Part shown: positions 32,020 to 44,416 of the stretch, one piece after another
Numbering within the stretch: the first letter of the stretch is position 1
How the letters are laid out: each line of letters starts with the position of its first letter
NCBI GenBank assembly: GCA_003008705.1
Contig: PDUO01000047.1
Location: 214,506-278,505 of the forward strand
Origin: Pezicula radicicola
Taxonomy: Eukaryota > Ascomycota > Leotiomycetes > Helotiales > Dermateaceae
Direction: 5' to 3'
Length of the DNA stretch: 64,000 nucleotides
Notes under the pieces: generated by a model
The model's database searches: none
What the model was told of the DNA's origin: nothing
The model's input: the letters and a program-made list of their open reading frames with translations, nothing else
Translations under genes and position numbers: made by a program

Positions 32020-34267
32020 CTACCAGTCCCCCCTAAAAGAAAGAATATAGTATGATAAAAAAAACAGGGGGAAAACTAACCTCTCAGTACCATTCCTGTA
32101 CAAAACCCCTCCATCCCCTTCCTTCTCCTTAAACCTCGATCCAGGAACCTCATGTTTAGGTTTCAAGAATGCTCGTCTGGCGTTTGAACCTAGGAGATCG
32201 GCTTCGATCTATATATCCTATTAGCATCACATACACCCCATCTCACTAAAAAGGGAAAAGGGAAAAGGGAAAAGCGAGAAACCTCCTAAAAATTCAAGAT
32301 TTCAAGAGCGGCCAAGGGAAAAGACTTACAGGTTCTCTAAAGGTAACCTTCTTAGTCTCAGGGCTATTAACACAAAAGATAACCATATTCGTGAAATCTC
32401 TCTTCTCTTCTTCGAGGACTGCGGCAGATGGTTTTGGTGATTCACGGAAGATTCGACAGGTTGGGAAGACGGATTTTATGGTTTTTACTATTATTCGGGC
32501 TGGGGGAAGGATGAAATCTCCTGCGTAATTCTGTGTGTAGGATTAGTATGGGGGTGGTTTGTTTTGGGTTTGGCGCAGGACTTTTGGGGATATTTTGGAT
32601 GGGGATGTAAAGGGGAGGGATGGAAATGGGGTTTTGGAGGGGATATATGGGGAGGAGACATACTATTGCTATTACACCATCTGGTGTTAGCATTGTTTTT
32701 AGATCTTGAAGGAATTCAAGGGTGAAGAGTTCGACGGGTTCGGCGCCACCGGTGAAGACGTCGTGGACTATGTAGTCGAATTTCCTGCCCTATTGTGGTT
32801 TTCGCATTAGAATAATCATTTCTTTTCTAAACGGCAAAAGGAAGAGAAAGGGATTGGAATCTTAAACTTGAGTTCAAGAGCGCTCGCTCCATGCGCCAGT
32901 GTGAAAGGGAGAAGGAAATAGGGAAAATAATATATACCTGATAACCCATATAAGGAAATCCACCAGCAACTTCACTTGCAAAAGTAACAGCGTTCTCAAT
33001 AACCTTCGTATGAGTTTCAGGGAGGCCAAAATATTTGGTTGCGAAATCATGGACTACGGGGTCGATTTCTACGATTGTTGTCCAGATTCCATGGGCCATT
33101 AGGGCTGCTGGTGTTGTGCCTATTCCTAGACCACTTTTTGTTCTTTTGGTTAGTCTGTTTTCCAACATGTTTGAAGAGGGGAGAGGAAATCATTTACATC
33201 ACAAGGGCATTGGCTTCTGTATCCTTTACTTTTGGCTCTGGTACTTCAATGAGTCTTATGGCCTCGAGCATGACGAAAACACCGTAGATTGGCTCTCTGA
33301 CTTTTGTTCCATCTGGACTCCGTAGCCATTCTCCGCCGAGAAGACTGTGATCACATCTCATTGCTCTGAATCCATCTCTCTGGTTCTCAACCACAGAGAT
33401 AAACCCCGTGTTTGAATCCTGACGATCTATGAGTGACCATCCATCTCTATTCAACGAAGCTTCCAGAGAAGCAGTAGTCCATGGAGCTTGAAAATGCGTA
33501 TTAAATCCAACAGTATGGATCAGAGCTGGGAGGGTGTAGAGGAGCAATTTGGACGGGCTGAAGAGTGCAAAAACACTCGTCAACAAAAGTTGCAGACCAA
33601 CGCGGGACAAAACCAAAGTACTTCCAATCACATCATTAAGATACGAAGACGAAAAATACTCTATAGTTTTGAAAAAGGCATAGGATCCAATTCCAGGTCC
33701 TGCATCAGCTGTCCAAGCTCTCAATCTTCCCGTTCCACTGGTTAGTTCTAGATCATCTAGTACCGTTGCCGTACACCCAACACTCAGTAGTAGTAACGGG
33801 AAGAAGGTCAGTGCTTCCGTGATAGGTGGTCCGTATACGGCACCGAGGAAATCAGATAACTTGAGAGCGAAGAATTGAATGAATGGGATATATGCTGCTA
33901 TGAGTGGAAGTAACGTGACTGGTTTTACGGGTAGATTTCTCTTGAGGAAGAGATTCGTGGACCAGCCGATGAAACAAGCAGTCATTACTCCTTTGGAATG
34001 GTAGATACTTGAGGGAATTCCGCCGTATACGGGTGCTAAGGTGAGTTGTGATATGTTGCTGTAGATTGCTGCGAGGGTGAGTAGGGTTCCTGATTTGAGG
34101 AGGATTGTTGATTGTTCTTTTATCCATTTTGATCGTGTTTCTTCTTTGGCTTTTGCAGCTAGGTTTTGTAATTCTTTTTCGAAGGATTCTTTGGTGCCAA
34201 CGGGTGCATCTAGTGGTACGGCTGGTGGTGGTGGAAAGTGAGACTTGGAGGTTGATGGGGGAGCCAT
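32020..34267 (-). CDS. Membrane-anchored spermine/spermidine synthase-like protein
   Basis: Six exons (33198-34267, 32938-33133, 32664-32789, 32330-32530, 32081-32208, 32020-32032) give 577 residues. Residues about 50-250 hold several hydrophobic segments (LLKSGTLLTLAAIYSNISQL, TLLPLIAAYIPFIQFFAL, ALTFFPLLLLSVGCTATVL). The C-terminal half is a spermidine-synthase-type Rossmann methyltransferase-like fold. It has GFISVVENQRDGFRAMRCDH (beta hairpin), LLGGEWL, then GLGIGTTPAALMAHG (nucleotide loop), TIVEIDPVVHDFATKYFGL (acidic end of strand 2) and KFDYIVHDVFTGGAEP. Polyamine enzymes are soluble and bind the aminopropyl donor with a D-x-G loop. Here the link to membrane segments suggests another substrate. 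The last exon of 13 bases is tentative. An intron carries a 7-bp GGGAAAA repeat. Confidence 0.8.
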
Positions 34268-35248
34268 GATGGGCTGGATGGGACCCCGAATACGAGGTAA
34301 CGGAGGAAAGGGGGGTGTTGAAGTAGCTCCAATCTAGATATCGAAGCGACTGAGGAGGTTGGAATTAAGTCAGATTAGAGGCAATGGGTGGTTGATGGCC
34401 ATTAGATGGGATTGATTGCAAGAGTTCATTCCAACATGGCATCTGGAGACGTTGCCCTTTTGTTTGTCTGGTGGGACCCTGCGTTGAGCCTGAAACGCTC
34501 GATATGGGACTCGGATCATTCCACCGTCGCTTTTGGGACTGTGCACGTGACATACCACCATCAATTAATTGCCTTTCTTTATATAAGGGTAGGTAAAATG
34601 AAAGTTGGATAAGAACTTGACAAAGGGGATCCGATGAATCTAAAATATCTGCATGTTGGCTGTGAATGCTAAATCTTGTGTAGTGTTGACTGCTAGAGAT
34701 CTAAGGTCGCATACCTCTATACTTCGTCTCTATCCGACCTTCACTTCCCCTTCCTTTTCTCTTCATAACAAAAGTTACAAAACACAACACCCACATTCTA
34801 TCGTCATAGATCATGGTTTTTATATTGCGTTAGCCAGGGGATCAATTGCTCATACAATCCAGCGACTGTACAAGGACACTACTCTGAGAATTAACCCTCG
34901 TCTTCCTGCCAGATCTGCAGAACAATAAGCCATTCAACAATTCCCTATACATTTCGTTCAATCGTTCATCTGATTTACGTGATCCAGGATGCCTGCAGGA
35001 GCAAATATTCATGGCAAGGCTGTCTGTAGCCTCTGAACAAGTTCTATTGGCCACCTCTAAGCGTGGTATCTCAATCTGGGCGCCGATGCAGAGGGCATAC
35101 TGCGAGGCTCTGAGAGACCTCAGTACAGCCTCCCGACTCTCAGTTCACACTTCTCTCCGCTCCACCCAGTCTACTATTTCCCATTTCTTCCTCCAAGACT
35201 GAACATAAACACAAGTCTCTATCTATCAGTACACGCATATCAGACACT
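34268..35248. other. Intergenic region
   Basis: Promoter side of the spermidine-synthase-like gene on the left and upstream flank of the STAND-like pseudogene on the right. Several overlapping short open frames occur, but none has domain character. Confidence 0.45.
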
Positions 35249-36572
35249 ATGCTTGATCCATTTACTGCGCTGGCTATCGCAGGCAACGTTGTTCAGTTTG
35301 TTGAATTTGGCATCAAGCTCACCTCGAAGCCACGAGAGATTTCCGGATCTCTGGATAGCACCACATCAGAGAATGTAGATGTCGAGAAAGCAACACGCAG
35401 GCTCTTGTCTATAACGACGGCCCTTGACTAATCCTCCGCTTCCCCAACTCCTGCATCTTCCTTGGCCGATATTTGCACACAATGCGAGAGCGCAGCAAAC
35501 GAACTGCTCCAAGCATTGCAAAGCTTAAAGATTCAGGGCTAGAAAAGCAGATGGAAGAGCTTTAGAGCTGCTCTGAAAAGCTTATGGGGCAAAGAACGTC
35601 TTAAGGAGATGCGGCTACGGTTGGAAGGTTTCCGGAGCGAATTGAATTTACGCATTATCATTGACCTCAGGTAAGTCTTGGTTTCATGTTGTGGATCAAG
35701 ATTCATGGCTTACCTGGTTTGTAGGACTGAAATCGACGATTTGTCTGTCAGACAATCTGAACGCTTCTCTACGTTGGATGACAACGCGAAGGCAGTTCTT
35801 GATGCAATATCTGCCGGTCAAGATGGCATTGTCGGGCTTTTTGGCGAATACATGCAAGAAACACGACATATACATGATCAGTCGATAACCGTTGTTACCG
35901 AAGGGATCTTATCTGCTCGTGCTGAGGTCTTGCAGGCTGTACGATCGGCCGATGTGCGTTACAGAGAGCAGCAGGGTGATATATCTGACGATATAAGCCT
36001 GGTCAGGTCCAAATTAGACTCCATGGAATGCAATACCTCAGCTTTGATATCCCAGGAGCACGATGAAACACGTATAGAAGTGATTGAGGCCATAAACGAC
36101 ACCAATACAAACATTTCTTCTCAGCTAGCTGTCACTCAAGAAGATCTCCAACAGTTACGAGCGGCAGTAGACAGCTACAAAGAAGAAATACGACGGACGA
36201 ACGAAACTTTGAAGGGGCTACTGGTTGAATTCAGCAATTCCAGTAGCCCCAGGCAGCGTAAAAAACTCCGCGAAAGAAGTAATGCTGTCTCTGCGGCACT
36301 TCTTGCGCTGGAGACTATTTATCGTAGTTTATTGGTATCTAACCAGTCCGAGCCTCAATTCATCTTCTTACTGACACCTATGTTAGGCAATCATCGCCAG
36401 CTCAAAAACGCAAGCCACTCTTGTGTTGTCATCACCACATATTCGCCGGTTATGGCAACCGAGACCCACGACTTCCAGTGTTGATAATTATAAAATAGAA
36501 CAGTGGCAAGCCACAGAACTTTCTATTTCATTTCCTACTATTTCACGAGCTTCAGCTAGACTCCCTCCATAA
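35249..36572 (+). pseudogene. STAND/NACHT-type N-terminal protein with two nonsense changes
   Basis: The frame starts MLDPFTALAIAGNVVQFVEF, a standard start for fungal NACHT/STAND N-terminal regions, and continues through three exons: 35249-35670, 35725-36334 and 36387-36572. Splicing reads smoothly (GT-AG introns of 54 and 52 bp). Two in-frame stops break the first exon: TAA at 35429-35431 and TAG at 35540-35542. The surrounding residues stay family-like (SLADICTQCESAANELLQAL before the second, KSRWKSFRAALKSLWGKERL after it). Both stops can come from CAA or CAG by one C-to-T change in CpA, the step favoured by repeat-induced point mutation. Exon 2 is a long helical coiled-coil part. There is no NTPase domain. 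A short product of 60 residues could still be made. Confidence 0.8.
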
Positions 36573-37955
36573 ACGACATGTTCCAGTTGCCAAAGATTTC
36601 GGAACAAAGTAAAATAGAAATTGCTATTCCGTTTCATTCCTGAAACCTAAATAACTAATTCATATTGTAAAAATATATTTTGTAATAAAGACAAAATGAA
36701 ATGAAATACCTAGGTGATATATAGTTCTTGATGATATTCTAGGTTCCTCGGATGAGGTTTTTGTCTTTATTGAGAATGTCATCATGGTACAATTAAATAA
36801 AGGTGTTCAAGGACAAACATTCCAAGTGAGATTGAAGCAAGATATCAAAGATTAAATACCGTATAAACGGGTCATCGTTTCGATGGCAAAGTGTAGTCAA
36901 AAATTCTACGGAAATCAGGTCTTAATAACAGATCTGGCTACAGTAACTTTTCTAGTAGCTTCTAGATTAATAGAACAAGGGAGCTTGAAAGATTAACAGT
37001 ACTTTTTTGCTTTCTATTATACCTAATATAGGTACATATAAAATAGAATAGGGTGAATAGTGAATGCTCTAAGCGTATTTATATAGCTGTGGCTCGATTA
37101 TACTATCGATGTGTCTGGGAACCGTAGATATGATCAAGCTAAATTCCTAGTGGAGATCGGAATATGCTAAGTAGTGTTTTATTAGGGATGAGGTATATTG
37201 AGAAGTAAGTACATTAAGAGGCAAGTTAGTAGAACCTTGCCTGATTTAAACTTATTCTAATCGCTTGCTGTATTTTCTAGGTTTAGAACTGATTGTAAGG
37301 AGATATATTGGATCGAAAGAACCTTAACCAAATTGGGGTTTAACATACAAGCAAGGACATTTTAAAATGACGTATGTTCTACATCTCCCGATGAGTATGC
37401 CTTTGTATACGTGGAGGTAAGAACTATTTAGCCAACCATTAGAACGACTACAAGGGGTAGACTTTTCTAAATATATTACGGTAATATGTATATAGCTTCC
37501 ATATTCCACTAAAGTCCTCCTTCCTCGCTTCCAATAATTCCAGCACTCGTTTTCTAGAAGACTAGAAGTTCTAGGCATTCTATCAGACAGGAAAAAAAGT
37601 AGATATAAAGGTGTTAGGGCTCTACCTAGGTTTACTATAAGACATTAAGCAATATCTTAAAGATTGTTTCCACCTAAACTTTCTGTGGTTATAGTTCTTT
37701 TGTCTATTACAAAGGCTCAATGACAACAGATAATAGTCAACCTCGCCTCGCTACCGACTACGGTAATAAACGTTCAAGTTACTCCGTGGCATAAGTTGCT
37801 ATTTCAACGAGTGCCACAACCACCAACGACCTGACTTCTTTCAATCCAACAGCAAAACATTATAATCGAGATACTGCTACAGCCATCAAAATTTTATGAT
37901 CCCGCCAGAGCACTAATTCATCATAGGTTTAACCTCTCAATCCATCCATTAAATT
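36573..37955. other. AT-rich gene-poor tract
   Basis: About 1.4 kb of AT-rich sequence with many stops. No gene is seen. The minus frame at 37324-37578 has no recognisable character. Confidence 0.45.
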
Positions 37956-39805
37956 TCACATCGGCGGAACCGCCCCCTCCTTCCCCACAGCCCCCAGACA
38001 AACATCCTCAAGCACAACCATAGAAATATTCCCCACCAAAACACTCCCCTTCCCAAATTCAACAGCCACTCCACCCTCCTCATAAACCTCCCACCCACTC
38101 CCCACCAACCCATCCACCGGATCAGCAATAAACCTCCCCCAAAGATCCTGCATCTTCGTCCCTAACTCGATTTCGAAATCTGTACTCTCTCCATTCGCGA
38201 TACTTGAGGTACCGAATATGAGAGGTAGTTCGGATGAGTGATATGCTCCTTCCCATGCTCGAGGAGAGATGGTGGAGAAATTGCCGCTGTAGAGGTAGCG
38301 GTAGGTTTGGGCGTTGGAATTGTAGCGGTTTCTATTAGAGGAGGGGATGTTAATGGGTTGGTGATTGTTGAGGGAGGTATATAACAAAGAGGGGTAAAAG
38401 TGAAGAAGAGAAGAGAAGGGAATAGAAAAGAGGAACTTTACTTTGTAGTCTGATCCGCAGGACAGAGAAAAGCATTAAGAGTCGTTGCATTACCGGCCGC
38501 GATATTATTCCCATCTGGATTCCATCCAACGAGGGAAATCCCCTCATTAGCATTCGTACCAATGATAGCAGGCTAATAAATTATATCAGTATACTCTTCT
38601 CAACATACACCTAAATATACCATTTCCAATAACCTAACCTGAATAAAAAGAGAAGAGAAGGGAAGAGAAGAAATAAAACATACCACTTTCGAAAACCTCC
38701 CCTCCAAAGCCCTCTCAGTAAAATTCCCAAACTTAGTCCTCTCATCATTAACAGGCAAAAAAGAAATACTAGGCGTAGTCCCATTATCCGCATACCCCTT
38801 AATAAACCCCTCAATATCAACCATACTAACATTCCTCATACAATCCAATTCCTCCTCCCCTAATAACCCCCCACCACAACCTAAACGTTCCGCAACGAAA
38901 CTAAAATTAGAATGTGTAGGATCATTGGATCCAATTGGTAAAAGAGCAGTTCCAGAATCCATGATTAGACCTGCAACGATAGGATCTTCGGGATATGCAA
39001 AGTTATAATAATCTACTGACATGGCACCTGCTGATTGACCCCAGAGAGTAATTCGTGAGGCATCACCTCCGAATGAGGCTATGTTTGATCGGATCCATTC
39101 TAATGCTAGACGTTGATCCAATAGCCCGACGTTAAGATCGCTCTGGTTAAGTCCTGCTGCGTTTGGGAAGCCGAAGATGTTTAGACGGTAACTAGGTAAA
39201 TTTCGTTGTTAGTAAGAATGTTGAGAAGGATAGCGGGAATATGAAAAGGAGTAGTTATTACAAACTTACTTAATCCCAACAACAATATGACCTTTCGTTC
39301 TCTGAATCCACTGACTAGGAATCTGATACCCAGTCTCACCACCCCCCGTAATAAACCCACCACCATAAATCCAAACAAGCACAGGAAGCTTTTCTGTTTC
39401 TGTAAAATCCTTCTCGGTATCCAATGTATTCAAGGGTGCCCAAATATTAAGCGTAAGACAATCCTCAGAAGTCGGACCTGAGATTAAGAAGTTTCGAGCA
39501 TCAACTTTATAAACTGAACGAACTGCTAGTTCTACCTGTGGACAAGAAGCGCTGAATTTCGTTGCATCAATGGTACTATTTACTGGTTCTTTGGGAACGG
39601 GAGGTAGCCATCGAAGGGAACCTACTGGAGGTTCAGCGAAGGGGATACCGAGGAATTGGACGACGTCTGGTGTTGAGCCGTTTATTAATCCGTAGACTGT
39701 TCCAATTGTTGTATTGACCGTTAGAGGATTGAGAGCTTTGCAGGTATGAGGTAACAACGCTATGAGGCAGAGCAACCCAGCAAGAGTGGGATTGGGATAC
39801 TGCAT
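37956..39805 (-). CDS. Secreted type B carboxylesterase/lipase
   Basis: Four exons (39270-39805, 38684-39191, 38442-38572, 37956-38331) give 516 residues. A signal peptide opens the protein (MQYPNPTLAGLLCLIALLPH, cut near residue 25). The start was set at 39805 because it begins that peptide. Alpha/beta-hydrolase marks: FLGIPFAEPPVGSLRW, EDCLTLNIWAP (family disulfide Cys), VWIYGGGFITGGG (oxyanion hole), LWGQSAGAMS with the nucleophile near S232, GTNANEG with the acid E358, and AYHSSELP with the base H423. Substrates of the family range from lipids to feruloyl and other esters, and sequence does not decide. It lies head-to-tail with the L-galactonate dehydratase gene. No lesion is seen. Confidence 0.9.
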
Positions 39806-40589
39806 TTTGACGGATGATGGTATAACGTTGCCAGGTTCAGGTTGGTACGAGATAAAAAGGTACATCCCTTATTTATACTGTATTCCAAGAATCAATTCCC
39901 CCACCTCTGTACAGTACAATACCTAGGTAAGCCTCGGCCTGGCCTCCAGGTGTGCGGCGTTCCAATGGCAATATGGCTATTCATTTTGTTCACCTGGGGA
40001 GTTTCGGACAAAGTGGGGGAAGTTTTGGTAATAATAAAAGGAAACGTGCACCACTACATGTCCAAAAGAGAAAGTATTGTGCCCAGGGTTCAAGCCCGAG
40101 TCATGTAGGATAGTTCCGTACCTCTGTACCGTCGATATGGTTGACTCAATCACAACATTGATTCTCGGAAGTTGGAAAACTCAGTTCGTCGGAAGTCTAT
40201 TTGATTTGCTACTCGTACAGTAGCTCTCGATTCTGGGGTTGATCGGGCCGGGGATTGGGGACCCCACATTCAGTTGTGTGCAATGCAGCTTAAATTACTA
40301 CCGTACTCGTATTCCGTTCGTTCTGGTGGTCCCTACTTCGTACACCGTTTAATTCGGCGTAGTGGTGACGGTGTAGTTTTAGTACCTTAGAGATAGAAAG
40401 ACTGAGGATAGCTTAAAGTAACAGTATTTTACAGCTTGGAAGACGTTCCTATCATATCTATACTACTTACCGGGATAACAATATATACTATTGAGATACA
40501 GGATGCCATCGTTGCCCTGCTGTAGGTTGCCCAACCTGAAAACAACCCCCACCCTTTCCAACTCATCATCAAATACGTACACAGCGTAC
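39806..40589. other. Promoter region of the carboxylesterase gene
   Basis: About 780 bases between two minus-strand genes. No gene is seen. It should contain the esterase promoter and the 3' end of the dehydratase transcript. Confidence 0.5.
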
Positions 40590-42026
40590 TTAAATCTTGA
40601 TACCCTCCAAAATCGGCCGAGCCTCCTCACTCTTCCACCATCCACTACCCTTCTTATTAGGGTTTTCGGGGAAAGTAAACTCATCCATGCTCGCTGCTTT
40701 CATCTCTACCGAGTACCCGGCCTCAGTAGGCGTCTGATAATAACCATCCTTGATAACCGATGGATGCTCGAAGTGTTCGTGCAAATGATCGACATATTCC
40801 AGCACGCTCAACTTGCCGCTAACAACGACGTAGTCAATGGTGCTAAGATGTTGCGTGTATTCTGGAAGTCCAACACCACCTGAATGGGGGACGATAGGAA
40901 TGTTGAATTTCTTGGCCATCAACAACACGGCAAGAACTTCATTGACACCACCCATTCTACAAGCATCAATCTGACAAACGTCAATAGCACCACTAGCAAG
41001 TAGTTGCTTGAAGATAACACGGTTCTGGCACATTTCTCCTGTTGCAACTCCGATGCCGTCAGGGCGGAGAGCATCACGGATAGCTTTGTGACCGAGAATG
41101 TCGTCAGGAGATGTGGGTTCTTCGATGAACCAAGGCTTGAATTCCTTGAGGTGCTGCATGTACTCAATGGCTTCGGGAACAGACCAGACTTGATTGGCGT
41201 CAATCATGAGGATATTGCCCTTGTCATAACCAATGACACTTCTAGCAATAGTCAACCGCTTCCTGTCTTGCTCGACAGACGTGCCGACTTTCAACTTGAA
41301 GTGTTTGTATCCTTTTGACAATGTCTCTTCAAGTAATCCCTTCATCTTATCCTCACCATATCCTAACCAGCCTGCTGATGTGGTGTATGCCGGTACCGCT
41401 TTGTTGTTCTCCGCATCCTGAATTCTCTTCGCCTTCCCGGGCTCCTCTTTCTTCAACAACTCCACCGCTTCTTCCGGTGTAATCGCATCAGTAATATATC
41501 TGAAATCAATACACTGCACGAATTCCTCCGGGCTCATCTCCGCCACGATCCTCCAGACAGGTTTATTCAAAGTCTTAGCCCAGAGATCCCAGATGGCATT
41601 CACGACTGATCCGAGCGCGAGGTGAATGACTCCTTTCTCAGGACCGATCCATCGTAGTTGAGAGTCGGAGACTAGATGGCGCCAAGTTTGGCCCCAATTG
41701 GCGACGAGAGAGGAGAGTGTACGGCCTTTGATGCGGTCGGCGACGTTTTCGATGGCTCTGCAGACGATATCATTACCACGGCCGATTGTGAAAGTCTGTA
41801 GAACAAAGAGGCATTGTTAGATTTGTTTGTAAAGGAAGTTGAACTCAATTGGAAGGGAGGGGATAAATACCATGCCATGGCCTGTGAATTTCGAATCGGT
41901 CTTCAGGATACAGTATGCAGCAGAGTAATCGCCCGCTGCGTTCATAGCATCTGAACCCGTCTTGTCGAGTGAGGTAGGAAAGCGCACATCGCGGGTATCC
42001 CAACCGGTGATGGTGACTTCGGCCAT
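40590..42026 (-). CDS. lgd1: L-galactonate dehydratase (enolase superfamily)
   Basis: Two exons, 41871-42026 and 40590-41795, with a 75-bp intron, give 453 residues, the normal size. The enzyme converts L-galactonate to 2-keto-3-deoxy-L-galactonate, step two of the fungal D-galacturonate (pectin) pathway. The start (MAEVTITGWDTRDVRFPTSL) matches the LGD1 type. Enolase-superfamily residues are all visible: the K-x-K pair in HFKLKVG (K219, K221), metal ligands in MIDANQ (D251), FIEEPTSP (E277) and ATGEMCQN (E306), and the base in VPHSGGVG (H356). The reductase and aldolase of the pathway are not in the window. L-fuconate dehydratase is a close relative, but the length and start favour LGD1. Confidence 0.9.
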
Positions 42027-43519
42027 GGTTTCTGCTATTGCGTGTTTTCAAATCTGAAGATATAACTTGGTAAGTGGGGTATAATGATATTGTTCTAAAT
42101 CAGATCATATACAATTGGAAGACAGGTGGAAAGAGAAGCAAAAAAATATGGAGGAGAATTGGGAGATGCTGAAGGGACAATTGAGGGTCTTATGTAGAGT
42201 AGCACTCGGTGGAAGTCTTGAGAGAAATGAAGAGGATAAAGTTCAAGACAGGATAACCTTGAAGACCGAATATACCCCTCGGTCAGGAGAAATTCCTGCG
42301 CCTCGGTGCCAATACCGATGCCAAAACCAATACGGCGTTTACAGTGGAGGGGAGAGAGTTTGTGAGTGGTTGGTGGGGGAAGAACTGCGCTTGATGAGGC
42401 ATTGGATGTGAGTGGTGGAAAATTGACAGGGAAAGAGATCCGACAAACCCCGGCCGGTCGCTTCAGTTTAAGGCATCACGAGGGGTGGCCGCGGGGAAAG
42501 AAGGGGCTGAAGTCCGGATAATCTCTTTACCAGCTTTTAAGACTTCTTTTGTTCCGGCAATGACATTGCATTTTGATGTTTTTTTGGGCGGAGAGATGAT
42601 GAGGGATGGGTGATGAGGAATGAGCATGACTTATTGAAGCAGAAGACAATTTTGTAGTCTTCCCGCTTCTAATAATTTGAGCCTTTGACATGCGTCGCTT
42701 AGAATCGCCTCACCAGCTTCAACCTACTGAGAACAATCTTGATACGACATTGAGCTCTGAGATGATTTTTAGAGAAATTTGGAGGATTTTACTCAAGTGT
42801 CCTGGAAGTCCGTTGAATTAGATATTCAAACACTTATTATCTGTAATCGTCAGGACTTACCTGTTCGATTAATACGTGTATAACTGCGAATTTAAATTTG
42901 ATAAAATAGGGAGGCTATTACACAACACAACGTTGAATAGGAAGGTTATTTGGACAGCAGCAACATATAGGTGGCAATATGGTTGTATTGTGTTCTATGT
43001 TCTGTGTGGAAGCTAGAGTGCTAGAATGGGCCTACTTATACTACTTATAGGAGACGGTCACATGACTATTCCCATATATTCACTGAATTCAACACATAAT
43101 TAAGTGAGCCAGTAACGAGCAGGATACACACAAAAATAGTGTACCAATCACAAGAGTAGAAGGATATCATCGCTTAATTTTCAAAATAATTTACAAAGTA
43201 GCTGCGGGCTATTAAAAGTGGAGTCCTACAGGACAGTAGCTAACTAAAGAACTGAAAAGAGAGACTATTAGTTTGAAGGTTTATATACACAGACAACATT
43301 AAAAGTAAGTTGTTGTCTTCAAGTGATTCTATGTCGAGGTTTTAATAGTAATTTTTTCAAAAAGTTATTAAGATCTCAATTCTCAACAATTTTTCCCCCC
43401 TTTATATAACATAGCAAACCTATCCTTCATATAGTATACTTCAGCAGAGATATTTACTATTACATAATACATAGCTTCTCCCAACTCATCTCCCCAAACA
43501 CTAACCCAATTCCTCCTCC
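42027..43519. other. Intergenic region upstream of lgd1
   Basis: Bases 42027-42500 should carry the dehydratase promoter. Bases 42800-43450 are AT-rich and lack a gene. The open frame at 42115-42411 looks random. Confidence 0.45.
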
Positions 43520-44416
43520 CTAAATACCCTCTTCATACGTCCCCGTCTCCTTAATAATCCTCTCAACAGCTCTCCGATACGCTTCCCTCTCTTTCACCCT
43601 CCTCACATAATCCGTCAAAAGCGGATACCTCTCCTCCGTCAACCCAGCAATCTGCTGAGCAGCCTCAAGCGGAAAAGCCATCATAAAATCAGCAGCTGTT
43701 AATTTGGGTCCACAAATAAAAGATGGAGTTGAAGATGTAGATTGATAAGATGCGAGTTCCGACTCGAGGAACGTGAGATGAGTTTCATTGTTGTGATTCA
43801 GATATGAGGATTCGATTAGGCCTGAAATTCTTCTAGTTATTGGTTTGATGAAGAATGGAACGGGTGCTTGTTTGATGCCTATAATATGTTAAAAAAAATT
43901 AGTTTATTTAATATTTCTCAAAGGTGCGGTGATGCGGAAGTAAAAGACAGTAAAATAGTTAAACTCACCATTCTTAAAAGCCCCAGCCCCAATCAAAGCC
44001 ATCAAACTTCCTTCCGCATAATGCATATAAAATCTATACCTCTCCCATTCCGCAGTCTCTTCTCTCAAAATCCCACTTTCTACCTCCGATTCCAATCCCG
44101 ATGACTTCGTTTCTACTCCTTCTTTCCATCTCTCAGGTATCAAATGTCGTCCGAAATGCTCAGTCACATATTCAACAATATTCGCACTCTCAGCCAAAAC
44201 TAATGGCTTTTTCCAACGCCCTGGCTGGTCAATTTCTAAAACGGGAGATTTTCCTAGTGGATGGATGGATTTTAGGGATTTTGGTGCTTGTTGGTCCGGG
44301 AGTCGAGTGTAGGTTTTGAGTTGGTATTTTAGATTGAGTTCTTCGAGGAGCCAAATTATTCGTTGTGAGCGGGAGCGGTTAAGGAAGTGGAGAGTTATGT
44401 TTATTGATGAGGTCAT
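43520..44416 (-). CDS. Glutathione S-transferase, Gtt1-like
   Basis: Two exons, 43969-44416 and 43520-43878, give 268 residues. The start MTSSINITLHFLNRSRSQRI was preferred over an upstream Met because it begins directly at the first strand of the thioredoxin fold. The N-terminal domain shows RSQRIIWLLEELNLKYQL, HPLGKSPVLEI (cis-Pro loop) and LAESANIVEYV, where E and S bind the gamma-glutamyl group. The helical C-terminal domain contains CGPKLTAADFMMAFPLE, the conserved GST folding motif. The fold and motifs fit the yeast Gtt1 type, which conjugates glutathione to electrophiles and can act as a peroxidase. A 90-bp AT-rich intron splits the gene. The substrate is unknown. Confidence 0.88.
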
